From: Polychytrium aggregatum
Taxonomy: Eukaryota > Chytridiomycota > Chytridiomycetes > Polychytriales
Assembly (NCBI RefSeq): GCF_025602895.1
Contig: NW_026516206.1
Location: forward strand, 1,157,193-1,221,192
DNA length: 64,000 nt
Reading direction: 5' to 3'
A program made the translations under genes and the position numbers. The notes under the pieces were generated by a model that was not told the origin of the DNA, did not search any database, and saw nothing but the letters and a program-made list of their open reading frames with translations. Positions 18,383-30,800 of the stretch are shown here, one piece after another (the first letter of the stretch is position 1; every line of letters begins with the position of its first letter).

Positions 18383-21163
18383 TCATGGTCCCGTGGTGGC
18401 CATGCCAGCTGCTTTGGCATCTTTGGCTTCTTTAGCTTCTTTGATGGCTTGGGCCTTCACGGTGCTCTCGATCTCTGCCATACCTTGTGCCCACGATTTC
18501 AGCGTCGAGTCTGGGATGTAGTCGTATCGCCAGATGAGAGAGTCGTCGCCTGTGTACATGAGACTCCTGCGGAGAGAAGATCGAAAGAAGAAAGGTAGCC
18601 GCAAGGATTAGGGGGGGGGAGGAGAGCAAGGGCGCCATTGGCTCATTCACATGGAATCCGATTGCTTCCAGCACGCGACGCCGAATTGTCGATGCGGCCC
18701 CTTCCCCAGCTCCGCTCCATTCTGTCGAAACCATAACCGGCCGACCGGCCGAGCTTACCTTCCGTTTTTCGAAAAACTGCAACACCACACAGCCCTGGTC
18801 GACCGCTTGTGATGGAGCTCGGCCGCGCAGGTTCCGGTTGTGAGGTCGTAGATATACACAGCTCCGTCGGTGCTTCCGGCGGCAACGTACTCTTGATCGG
18901 GACTATCGGTGGGCACGAGAAGATCAGAAGCTCCAGGGGTTAGCTATGGACGGGAACTCGCATTGATATCTTGCTCTCCACTCTCCCCTGCGACTCTCGG
19001 CGGTTCTCATGGAGTCAGCGCGCACATCAAGCCCCCCCCCACAGATACAAACATGTGTGCGGTTGTTGGCAACAGACCTGATGTCGACATGGCAGTTGTG
19101 GTCCCCGCATTCCTTCATCATGAATTGGTGGATGATCTGCTCAAAAGATTTCAGTCCGGCCCGTCTCAGCAACACATCCAAGGTTGACCTCAGCTGCCAG
19201 GAAATCGACATCAGAGTACGCGTGGTTTCAGGAAAGCATCGAGTGCAACGGCAGTCCCATTCTTCCCCTCCCCCAGCTGGTTGGACTGAGTATTGAGGGG
19301 ATGGGGATGAGGCATCGCCACGAGGAGCTCAGCGCAGAGAGTTGGCCCATGTGCAATCGAGCGCATCTGTCGTCCAGCTTTGGGTTCTGACTCATCTGCT
19401 CACCTTATATGACTTGGGGCACCACACTAGCACGGAATTGTGCTTCGAGCGTGAGAATACAAGGTGGCCCATGTACTTGATTGTGGCTTGATCCATTGCC
19501 CGTGGGTGTCCGTCAATGGCATGTCCGTCAATGGCATGTCCGTCCGTAACACGCCTGTAAGTGCTTGTCCTCGATGTTTGGCGCATGAGAGTGCCTGATT
19601 GCTCCATTTTCACCACTCATTTCTGCCCATCAAGCTGCAGTCTCAGAGTGTTTGGTTCTCCCCCCACGGCATCCACAGCGACAGTGGCGCACTTACCCGT
19701 GCCTGCATCGAGGCTCACTTCGTGCACTTTGTGATCCTCGGACTGGATCGGAGTGAACTTCGTGGCTGCCTTTTTGTCAAGCGCATGGACGCTGGACGGA
19801 ATGGTCCATTCGGCCAAAGATCCGTCGGCAGCTCCGGTGACAAAGGCGTAGCCCTTGGAATGAACGTCCTGAGTTTGAGCGACAGCAGAGTGGGTATGCA
19901 ATCGTCAGAAGGACTGGTCCGCGAGTTGCATCCCCGTGAACAATCTTGGGCTCCGTGTCCTGTCTGTAGATCGCACTCATGCCTCTCACCATTACGGTTG
20001 CGTTGGTCTTGAAGATACACAAGCAACGTCTCGCCGACAAGTGCCACAGCTGGACGGTCGAGTCGGACATGAGCGAGAACAAGAGCTCGCTGTCGATCGG
20101 GTGGGCATGGAGTTCGACGATGCTGATCGGAGTTGTAGTGACATCTGGCAAGAGCAGCTCGAGTCAGTCTCGTCTGCGGATACGGAGCCGTGCCATGCAG
20201 TGCCGATACAAACGGATCTGTCGGCCGCGCCGTTCTGCAAAGCTCCATGAATGCTTATGCGCATATTGCTCTGCCAGTCGCAGCACGAATGGAGCACGAG
20301 CCCCTCCTCTCTTCCCAACGTGCCACTTCCCACTGACGTACCACTGTTTGTATCGATGCAATCGGTCTCCTTGCTCATTGCAAGGCTCAGCAGCCGGATG
20401 CATCCGTCGCTGTCGCCCACGGCGAGGACAGTCTCGAACTCACGGCGCACCCAAGTACATGTCACGAGCTTGAATGGTGACTATAGACGGTCGATGGCCA
20501 GGCAGCGTTGAGTCAGAACATTAGAAAACCGTGGTCCGGCATAGCGCCAAGCAGAGCCCAAGCTGACAACAAAAGACAGAGTCAACCCCATGTTGAGGAC
20601 AAACGGCATAGCAAACCACATGCCTTTGGCGATCTGCCGGGCTTGGGCTTCACCGTGAACTGCGAGATGATGTCGAGGTGATCTCCGCAATGTTCGTTGT
20701 CGTAAAAGTTGACCTGCCAGCGAAAACGATGAGGAAATGGTTATACCATCCAGCAAGGCAGAGATCGGATGTCATCTGATCGACAGCAGGGGCCAAAGCA
20801 GCGTCACAGCAGGACAGTCCGGGGCTGGGATCTGTGGGTTTGGGGAGATTGGCGGTGCTTGTCTGTTTCCCCCCCCCGCCCTCGATTGCCTCCAGGCCTG
20901 GTGCGGTTCTTGAGAGCATAGAGGCGCACCTGTTGCTCGCTGAGAGTCGCATAGATGTTGCTGGTGTCAATCTCCTCGAGAAAGGCGATGCCACTCATCA
21001 TGGACGGATACTTGTTGTAGCAGCATCGGTAGATGGGCTGGCCATGGTTCTCCTTGACGATACGCCGGAGGTGGAAATTGGCAAAGATGTTGACGGGCTT
21101 CTGCTCCTCTGGCTGCTCCTGCCCCTTGCGCTGCGGCTGGCTGGGCTGGCTTGCTGATTGCAT
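18383..21163 (-). CDS. EED: EED/ESC-like WD40 protein (putative PRC2 subunit)
   Basis: A multi-exon WD40 gene. Exon 1 (21163-20930) contains LRRIVKENHGQPIYRCCYNK and ATLSEQQ; it joins exon 2 (from 20713) as ATLSEQQ-VNFYDNE, matching the start of animal EED. Later blocks include CTWVRREFETVLAVGDSDGC, ELHAHPIDSELLFSLMSDST with VQLWHLSARRCLCIF, YMGHLVFSRSKHNSVLVWCP, SPDQEYVAAGSTDGAVYIYD and YTGDDSLIWRYDYI. Their order and wording follow EED, the beta-propeller that binds methylated H3K27 and stabilises the Polycomb methyltransferase. Not every exon boundary between 20600 and 18900 could be fixed, and the start could be upstream at 21262. Other WD40 proteins are a fallback, but the HGQP and SVLVW blocks favour EED. 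Confidence 0.65.
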
Positions 21164-21973
21164 GCTGATCTGGCTGGCAGGCTCGGGGTGCGACGGCAGC
21201 AGGCAGGCGGCGATGGAGGACAGGGACGCAGCGAAGGACAGACAGCCCAGAGCCGAGCACAAAACCTGCCCCCCTCGCGCACGTGGGCATCTTCATGCCC
21301 AACACTTGGATCCAGTACTCAACGGCAGCAACATCAGCAGCGACATCAGCAGCAACATCGACATCGATAGCGACATCAGCAGCGACGTATCAACAGCGGC
21401 ATCGACATATCAGCAGCGGCATCGCCATTTGCATCGCCGTCCGCGTCTGCCTGTCGCCATTGACGTCGATATCGACTGCCCTGAATCGCAATCCCACCCC
21501 AGGCCGCCTTTCCCGTTTTTTGTCTGTCCTGCCACGGCCGGTTCTTTGCGGAGCGGCGGTACCGACCGTCCCTGGCCGTCGACAATCCGCTCTTCTGGAT
21601 ATCTGCTCGCGCTCGCTCGCCCGTCCGCTCCACGATCCGCCTGCTTTCGCTTCTGCATCCAAGGCAACACGTTTTGTCCTGTTGCTTGGCTGGGCTGAGG
21701 ATTGCTACTGTCCGCAAGCCCGTCCGTGTCTGCCGAGTCTGGCCCGTGCATCTCGTCGATCCAGACACTCTCCGTTCCGCTGGGCCATCTGCAGCCGTCG
21801 TTGTTGCTGCCCCTGGCGCAATGGCTTTTATCGGGACCTGCCTTTCGTCCTGCTGTTTTCTCGAAGAGCATCCCCGGGATCCGCTCCCCGGCCGCCCGTC
21901 ATCGGGCTTGCACCAAGAGATCGACCTGGATCCAATCCCGTCGCTTCCCCAGCAGCCCCAGTCGACGCTGCCC
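21164..21973. other. Divergent promoter region, EED-like / NRPS-like genes
   Basis: 810 bases between two divergent genes. Contains an ACATCAGCAGCG-type triplet-rich repeat tract at 21328-21428. Long open frames on both strands are compositionally odd and unsupported. Confidence 0.45.
21328..21428 (+). repeat. ATCAGCAGCGAC-type imperfect tandem repeat
   Basis: Repeating ACATCAGCAGCG / ACATCGACATCG units in the shared promoter region. Confidence 0.7.
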
Positions 21974-24900
21974 ATGACAACCACAGGGGCTTCAGAGCCC
22001 TGGCTGCATCCTCTCGAAGCCTTTGTCAACCTCGCGGCCTACGAACCCACCAGCCTGGCCATCTTCACAAACGAATCTGGCTCGCCCGAGACTGTGACGT
22101 ACCTGGAGGCATGGGAGCGCGCCTATGCAATCGCCCAGGGCCTGCAAGCCCTGCCGGACTGGTCCGACGACGTCAGCGTCGTTGCGCTGCATGTCGAACC
22201 CGAGGTGCACTGGGTGCTTTTCACCTACGCCCTGTGGATTCTTGGCAGGTAGGGCCGAGTATTCGCCTGTGCAAGCGGCATTGTTGTGTGGCGGACCCAG
22301 GCTGGCGGCTTTCTCGGCTCTGGTGGCTTGCCTCCACTCCCGCCTGCGATTTGGCCTGTGGTTCAAGGCAACACCAGTGCAGTCTTGCAATGCCTCGGCT
22401 GCGTGGGTCTGCCAGCTCACACCCCGGGACGGGCCTGGTTCCTGGTCCACAGCGCCGAGCACGGCGGTTGCCAAGCTGGCGGCTGGGCAGCTCCCGGGCG
22501 ATTCGCTGATTGTTGTTAACTGTCTGTCGTTACCGCGTCCTTGCGCTGGCTCCAGAAAGGTCATCAACTTTGCTCTCAACTGGCCAGCATCGATCCGGAC
22601 CATCATCTGCCACCGGTGGGTCTCGTTGCGCTGCTGCCTGCTTGCGGCTGGATAGAGGGCAACGTCCGTCCATCCGGCTCCCCTGGCATCGGGACCCCTG
22701 GCCTGCTGCCGACCCTGGCACATCCGTCCTCAACCGCTTCCTGACATCCGCCCTTCATTGCCGCCCTGTCCCAGACTCAACATCAAGTTTATCCTCTACG
22801 AATCCAGCAAGCCCGGCCCCACCCCCGATGTTCACATGGTCAGCGCCAGCTCCCTGCCTCGGCTCAGTACCGTCCCGCCTCCCTCGCTCGATCTCTGTGC
22901 TCCTCTCCAAGAATACGTGGGCTACATCAGCACCTCAGGAACGACTGGTATGGCGAACAAGTTGTCGATTTGCAACATGGCGACTGCCGCTTTCGTTCGA
23001 GTCTGTACTGACTCGTAGCTTTATCAACTCTGCGCACTTACTGCATCGCTGGACTCAGGCATCCCACGAACGTAAGCACTGCCCAGCAACCAAACCAACC
23101 GCTGGCGCCGATGCGGTTTCCAAGTTCTGTCCCGTCTGCGACAATCATTTTTCTGCTCCGCTCGACCTTACACTCTCGCATCGATCAGGTTCCCTGCTCC
23201 CCATAGGATGGGAAACACCCTCAAGCCATCCTGGCCCGGAAGGTACATCTCCAACGGCGTATTCCAGGTCCGTTTCCGGCGTCTGCATGCTTCAGCAGCA
23301 AGCCACAATGCGCTGCTTGCATCTCCAAGACCGTGTGCCACCCGCATTTTCTCGCAATTTGTTGGACAGAATCGGCTCACCATCTGTATCCGCGCCTTGC
23401 TATCCAGGCACCGTCCTTCTCAGTGACCATGGGTTGGCTGCTGTCCAGTGCCAACGTCAAGGGTTCGCTCTGGTTTCCTCGGCTGACTCCAAACGTCGTC
23501 GACAAGGTCAAAGAGGCTATCGCTCTCTTGAACTCTGGCATGCAGCTGCTCTTCCAGGTCGGCATTCATTTCACAAACAGCCTTGATACACTCTGGCTCG
23601 ATCTCTGACGTGTGGCGCCTTTTCCCGTCCATGAGCAGTCTCCGTCGTTCATGAACATGACCTTCCGAATGGCACAATCGATGGACAAGAGCGCCAAGTG
23701 GCCTGCGGTCAAGAGCATCGTGATGGGCGGCGAGATGCTGCCGCCTGTTCTCGTGCACCAGGCCCGTGAACTGTGTCCCAACGCACTCATCCGCAGCATA
23801 TACGGATCGAGCGAGGCAAGCACTCCAAATCGATTCCGTTATCTATTGCGACGAGCTGCCCGACAGCTTTGCTCTTTGCCACATTGCTTTGCCCGATACC
23901 GTCGCTCTCGGCATGTGGTGATGTCGCTAACCTCCGAGTCGAATCCCACTCTAGACCGGCGCCGTCGGCATTGCCGCATACTTTGTTCTGTCGCCCGCCG
24001 AGCCGGTTCCCACTCGCCTGGTGTATACCCTCCGCATTCCAAACGTGCGGATCGCCCTTGTGGACAATGCTGGCCAGCGCTTGGGTCCGGAGACCAAGCG
24101 GGGAATCCTGTGCTTTGCAATCGAGCGCAACGATCCCAAGGGCGACCATCCTGATTTTCACACGACCGGGCCACAAGATCCCCTTGCTTCTTTTGGGTAC
24201 TTTGCAGACGGAACACCCCGCATCTGCACCATGGACGATGCAGAACTGGTTCGGGAGAGCGAGTTCGTAATCCACGGCAGGTAGGCTGAGACTGCGATTG
24301 CGGGTTGAGACTGTGGTGGACAGTGCCGTGATGATGCACACTGTATTGGAGTGTGCCGCGATGATGTACAGCATCTCCGCACAAGAATGGACTGCTGTCG
24401 GACCATATCCACCGATCGCTGCGGTACTTGCAGTGTGCTATGTTGTGCTGGACCAAGTCGCCGCTTACTCATCCGATCGCCTGTGGGCTGCTCCAGATCC
24501 GGCCGCCGTGTCAAGGTCAACGGCATCAATGTCGATTTGGGTGCTCTCGAGAGCTTGCTGCTGGCCGAGATGCGTAAAGAAATCACTCACTGCAACATCA
24601 CCCAGACTGCGGATCTCAAGATTACGATGCTCTATGTCCTCGCTCGCTCCTCCAGCACCAAACTGACTCCTTCGCACATCTTGACCAAGACCGAGTACAT
24701 ATTTGCGCTCCAGAACATCCCCAAGATCCCAATCCACAACTTTCTCGAGCTGACAGAGATCCCCTTGAACGGCTCTGGCAAGACGGATCTGAATCGGCTT
24801 CAGCGGCTCGCTGAGCAGGCCAGCTGCCACGGACTGGCCATGGGCTTTCCGCCGCTCGAGCTCAACAGCGACACTGAATCCAAGATTGCCGCCAAGGTTT

Positions 24901-26882
24901 CTCGTCTGGGATCCGAGATCGTGGGCATCGACGCCTACGGCGGGCGAAACTACTACATTGCCGGCATCGGTTTTGACTCGCTGACGGTCGTGCGTTTGGC
25001 GATCGCCATCAAGGAGGAGTTTGGCGTCGAGATCTCGCCCATGACTCTGCTATCCCACGGCATGACTCCGCAGATCGTTGCCAGTATCATTCAAGAGAGC
25101 CTCGACGACCGCCCCTTCAACCCCCCAGCCACCGACCTGACTTTTGAGGTGGTTCAGCTCGACGATGCATCCATCTCGGCAGAGCGCTTCAGGCCATACG
25201 CCGCCACCGAGCGTCCTCGCGCGATCCTGTTGACAGGTGCGACGGGCTTCCTTGGCTCTTTCCTGCTTTTCGAGCTGGCTGAGAGGTTCCCTGACACCAG
25301 TATCGTGTGTCTGGCCCGCGCCGAGGACGACCGCAAAGCCTTGGAGCGGGTGCGAGCCAACTGCCACGCACTCGTCTTGGAGTCGCGCACCGAAGGCAAG
25401 ACCAAGTACGATATCTGGGACCGGGTCACGGCCGTCCGCGGCGATTTGGGGCAGCCGCTCTGGGGCCTGGCGACGGACGTCTGGCTGGAGCTCGCGAGGT
25501 CGATCGACCTGATCGTCCACAATGGCGCCGAGGTGCACTGGCTCCATTCCTATGAGAGACTCAAGTCGCCGAATGTGCTGGGGACCTTGACCGCCCTAAA
25601 GCTGGCCACCACCGACCACCTCAAGGCAGTTCACTTCATCTCGACGATGGGCGCCATCCCCCTGCTCAGCCGCGGCGGCGGGCGGTACAGGGAGGAGATA
25701 TATCCGTCGCCAAACATCTCTGGTGGATACGGACAGACCAAGTGGGTCTCGGAGCAACTCGTCAGTCGTGCTCGTTCTCGCGGAGTACCAGCAACGGTCG
25801 TTCGGCCGAGCATCATCACTGGCGACAGTGTCTATGGAGGTAGGTCTGCCGCCACTCAGGCTTGCCGGCATGTACTCGGATGCCGGGATTGTGGAAGACG
25901 ACAATGTGTCTCGTGGAGGTGGTGGCTCTTGACTGAAACGGCGATCACGGCCGCAGTGTCCAACTCGGACGACTATATCTGGCGCTTCATTCGAGGGTGC
26001 ATCGAAATGAAAGCCACCCCGTCCCAAGTCAGCAATGTCTACATGAGCATGAGCCCGGTGGACTATGTGGCCGCCGCCATTGCCGAAATTGTTGCGTTTC
26101 CTGCAGCGCTGGACAAGTTTGTATTCCACATCAGCTGTCCTCGGAGCAGGTAAGCACCGCCCACTGTGGGACCGAAACTGGCCAGGACTCCCAAGCGAGG
26201 GGAGGTTGAATGAGATGTCGAGGTTGTGCTCAGCGATGCCGAGTGCCGCTGCGATCTTGGACACACGATGCATCTGGTTTGGCCATCGGACGGCGGCTTG
26301 CGAGAGTCAAGAAGCCATGACCCAGGATTGCCTTCCGTCCACGTCACACTCTCTGTCTGGGGTCTCGACCTGTTGACTCTGTCCTAACCATCTATTGGCA
26401 TGTGCTATTGCGATGCTGCTGGGCTCCATCGAAACTGCCGGGCTCCGCCAACTGTCCTACATTCGAACGGCTTCATCGGCCCAAATCCAACACCGCCCAC
26501 GACTATTGATGCGCTCCCCAACCACAGCATCAGTCAAAAGGCAATGTTCGAGCAGGCCAGCGCCATGGGGTGGCAGCTTCTCTTTGTCACCGCTGACCAG
26601 TTCGAGTTCCTGCTCCGGCAGGCAAACAACCCCAAGCTCAACATCCTCTATCCCCTCATGGTCTTTGTCGGCACCATGGACTTTCATTCCGTCGACGACA
26701 GCAACACACGCTCGATTGTCTCGGCGACCTGTCCCGAGGTCTCCGAGAGCTTTGGAAGGTGTCTGCAGTACCTCGCCCACGTTGGATACCTGCCACCCCC
26801 AGCCAACCCCGCTGCTGCCATGCACAAATCCATTGAATACCCCGAGGTTTCCGTTTTCAGTCGAACAGGCCGCCATCAGTAA
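21974..26882 (+). CDS. NRPS-like A-T-R enzyme (adenylation-carrier-thioester reductase)
   Basis: A multi-exon gene. The start MTTTGASEPWLHPLE opens an adenylation domain. Its motifs are YISTSGTTGMANK (P-loop, ~22920), SIYGSSEA (~23810), YFADGTPRICTMDDAELV and the A10 lysine in PLNGSGKTDLNRL (~24770). A carrier domain follows with the phosphopantetheine serine in GIGFDSLTVV (~24970). Then comes a reductase with ILLTGATGFLGSFLLFELAE (NADPH-binding), the YGQTKWVSEQL active-site Tyr/Lys and VRPSIITGDSVYG. The stop is at 26880-26882 after an intron beginning at ~26151. Such enzymes activate a carboxylic acid, tether it and reduce it to an aldehyde or alcohol. There is no condensation domain, so it is not a peptide synthetase proper. 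Lys2-type aminoadipate reductases share this order. Substrate unknown. Introns in the first 2.5 kb are numerous and only partly resolved. Confidence 0.8.
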
Positions 26883-27892
26883 CATCTTCCCCATGGTGTG
26901 GACCAAATCGGCGATACTCGGGTTTCCACCTGGTCTCCTGTCACTGGCGATCCGTGGGCATCGTCCTTGCCCACTTACGAGCCCGAGGAGCAACCATCGC
27001 TGCCTCACCACAACCGTATTGTCGCAAAACATCACACCACGGACGGCAAAACGAACACCGATCCACACAGGACTGGAAGAGGTAGAGAAATACATACACA
27101 TTCCAGCAATTTGGCTCACACAAGAATGCAGACAGAGGGAACAGCATACACGCATCAGAACAGATTGTACATTGCCGCAGTGTCTGGCCTGAGCTGATAT
27201 GATATCGATGGACTATCGTTTGTCAGCCGACTTCCCGTGGCAACGATCGACTGGCACGCCGAGATCATGTTCCTCGTTGCGATGGGCAGGTGTGAATCCA
27301 AGCCCCCAAATAGCGACAGCCCTGCCTCAGCGGAGCGCCCACTTTGGTTTGGGTAAAATGTATATCGAGCGGTGGATGAGTGTGTATTCACATCCAAGAA
27401 ATATGATATAAAAACAAGCGACCTGTTTCCCTCCGAGCCAAAGAGTCAACAAAGGTGTCAAGAGAAACGAGGGAGAATCGAGTGGGAGGGGCAAAGAGTG
27501 GATGAACAAACGGAGTGTTGGCGATGTGGCCCTCCGAGGCGAGATAATACAACTAGACAGATTGGCGGTCTGGCTCCAATGAAAGGGCAAGGGATAAGAT
27601 GGCGAACGGCGGCTGAGACCGAGTGGAGCGAGAGTGTGTGAATGTATAGAAAGTGTAGGTGCCAGAGAGTCAGCAGGCAGGTAGGCATGGGCAGTGGAGG
27701 CTGGCACTGTCGGTCGATCGAAGACGCGGAGGAAGAAGCAAAGGGTGTTATTAGAATTATCCGTCAAAATAGTGTGGTGCGCTCGGAAGGGTGTGCGCGG
27801 CGGGCACCTTCGCTTGTACATCCAGCATCGTTCAAGGCGGGCAAGATTCGAGGCGGTTGTGTGTGGCCTCGTCCGGCCGTGGCGGTTGTGCT
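26883..27892. other. Convergent intergenic region
   Basis: 1 kb between the 3' ends of the NRPS-like gene (plus) and the PHD-finger gene (minus). No supported gene, RNA or repeat. Confidence 0.5.
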
Positions 27893-30800
27893 CTACTCGT
27901 CGTAGACTGACGGCGGAAGCTTCAGCAGCGAGTCCCACTCAGTGCGGGCGGCGCCGGGCAGGTGGAGCGAGGGGATGCCCTTGAGCGAGTCCTTTGGTTG
28001 GGCCGACCACAGCGGCGACAGCAGCGCAGAGGGATTGGCTGGGGTGTGGTTGCCGATGAAGCCATCGCCGTTGGCACGCAGACCGCCGTTTCTTCTGGGC
28101 TTGTCGATGCGACCGTGGCGAGACTGCGTCCCATTCGAGACCGATTTGGATACGCCATGGTGGCTGCCGTTCTTGAACTTGAATGCCTCAAGGGAGGGCG
28201 ACTTGTACGGCTTCAGAATCGGACTGTACTCGAGTCCCTTGTGCGAGCCCACGAGCGTCGTTTCGAGGCTGCCCGTGTTCATGCGCACCGCCTTGGCCAC
28301 GTCCTTCATTTTGGTTCCGATGCTCATGCGGCGCTGGCGGCGCGAACTGTAGGCATAGATGGGAATGCGCTCCCATCGGTTGTCGTCGAGATGGCTCTTG
28401 TCGTCTGGAGCCTCGGTCCTGTCCGAGTCCGAGTCCAGGGCCTCGGTGTCTACCCAGTCGTCCATGGTGATGAACGACTCAGTAAGGGACGAACTCGAGG
28501 CCGCCTTTTTGTCCTGTAGAGTGCCCGAGATGGACGACGAAGTCGACACAGGCACCAACGAGTCTGTCGACGACCTTGCAGCCTGGGCATGAGTGCCATT
28601 CTCAGTGGGCCCGGCGGCGGCCTTGCCAAGTGTGGCTGAAACGGGCAGATCGACCGCCAGGGGCGCCACGGCCGAGAAGATCGTTGATGGGGCAGCCGAT
28701 GTTTGCAGATGCAGTTTGGAGCCCTGCTGGGCCGATGCCGATGCCGATGCTGACGCCGATGTCGATGCTGCAGCCGCAGCCGCAAGACTAGTGAGGCCGA
28801 GGAGTGAGGACGACAGATTCGATAGCGGCGGCTGGCCTGGCACTGCAGCGGCAGCCGTACTCGCGCCAACCTTCGCGGTCGACTTTGTCGCTGATTTGGA
28901 CGACCCAGAGGGTGAGGATTTGTCGCTTGAAGGGGAGGGGGCACCTCTGGCGCCAGGCTTGCCATTTGCCGCCGATATCTGGGCAGCAGTCGCTGTGAGA
29001 TCGAGATTGGCGTTGGCCAGAGCGGCTGCCGTGAACTCTTCGAGGACCTTTGCAAAATCGAAGCCAATATATGGGGGCTGGGCCGGATCGGTGCTTGTGG
29101 ACGCCCCACTGGATCCGTCCTGTGCGGGAGTCAAGGGTCCGGCAGTGAGCTCGGTGAAGCAAACACACAGGCTCGGGGGATCTCATGCGACCGGGCACAG
29201 CACATACGATAGATGACACAACCACAAGCGAGGCAATCCGCACAAGACACAAACATACCATCTTCATTTTCGGGAGTGGCACCGGCGGGAACCCAGCCAG
29301 AGATGGAAGGCCAAAGCTTGCGAACGGATTCATGTTGATGCCGTTCAAGGCCGACATCATCGCGCGCACCTTTGGGTCCAGGTTCATGCCGTCCCACAGC
29401 TTCTCGAGCTCGCGCTTGCGGAGCTGTGTAAGCGCTAGAAGCGTGCCGGGCGCTGTCGCTGCCATCGCCGCTGCCGCAGCGGCCATCGGGTTGACTCCAA
29501 GCAGAGGCACCGGCCGCTGCTTCAGCAACAGGTTTACGGCTGCCTGGGCCTGGGCCTGCGCTTGTGCAGGGCTCTGCGGGGGTTGATTCTGGGTACCTGT
29601 CGGTGTCGACGCTGTTGGCTGCTGGGTGGTGGTCGGGAAAGCCATCGAGCTCCCTGGAGCTGGGAGGAGATTGGCAGCGGGGGCGAACAGGGACTGGGGG
29701 ATGCCAGAAGTGGCCGCAAGCGGGTTGATCAGCAGACGAGCGGCATTGATATTGGATGGATTCGGATGCGGGACGGCCGAGGGCCGGAAGCCCGGCGGAG
29801 TTGCAGCGCTTGTGTTGGGGCGGCGGGGCTTTGGGGCAGCGGGCTTCTTCTTGAGCGAGGACGACGACGACGATTTGGAGGACGCGTTCTGCTGCGGCCG
29901 TTGGAAAGTCATTGTCTCGGTGGTAGTGGTGATTTCGCCGTTGGGCCCGATGTGCGACTTTTTGAAGTCGAAGGACACGGACGCAGCCGGCGCAGGTGTC
30001 GGCGTCGGGGGTGCGGGGACGGGCGGAACCATGATGTTGGGCGAGGGAATCGTTGCAGGCGTGGCCGCCACTAGCCCGGCCGAGGATGCCATCGCAGCCG
30101 AGATCTGACTCGACAGCGCGGCCGAGGCTATCAGCTCCGGGAACTTTGCAGACAGCAGTGCCTGTGGGGCATCGATCATGGTAGACTTGGAGTCCTGGGC
30201 GAGGTACATTCCGGCCTCTTGCAGAATGTGTTCCGGCAAAGTTGTGTCGATGGCAATCTGGTCCAGCTCGCCACCGACCACCTGCGACAGGATCGTGCTT
30301 GGCGACGATGCGGTGCTGGCGATCGATGCTGAGTGTGCCGTGAGGACACTTCCATTGGAGATTTGGCTGAGCGGCTCTGCAGGAGTGCCGACGTGGCTTG
30401 TTGTCGAGCGGCTGCCATAGGGGTCGTCGACAAGGACATCCATATCCGCAGATGCCGCCTCTGCACTCGACATCGCTTCCTCGGTGCCGTCCGCCTCGGG
30501 GGTGCCCTGTGCGTTTGCTTCGTCGTCGGCCGTCTCGGTGACTTGGTCTTCGGGCGAGTCCGACTCGGTCTTGGGCGAAAAGCTGTCGGGCAGCGAGAGT
30601 AGATTGACAGGCACCTCCGAAAACGACACGCGCTTGCTGATGATGAGGGGCGACTTGCTCTTCCAGAATGACGACACTTGATCATCGCTGTCACTGACGT
30701 CTGGGTCCTCGCTGCCGGAGTAAAAGTCCTCATCGGAGCTCCACTGGGCTCGCCGCCGCTGGTCCTCCTGCTGTTGCTGCTGCTGCAGCCGTCGGATTTC

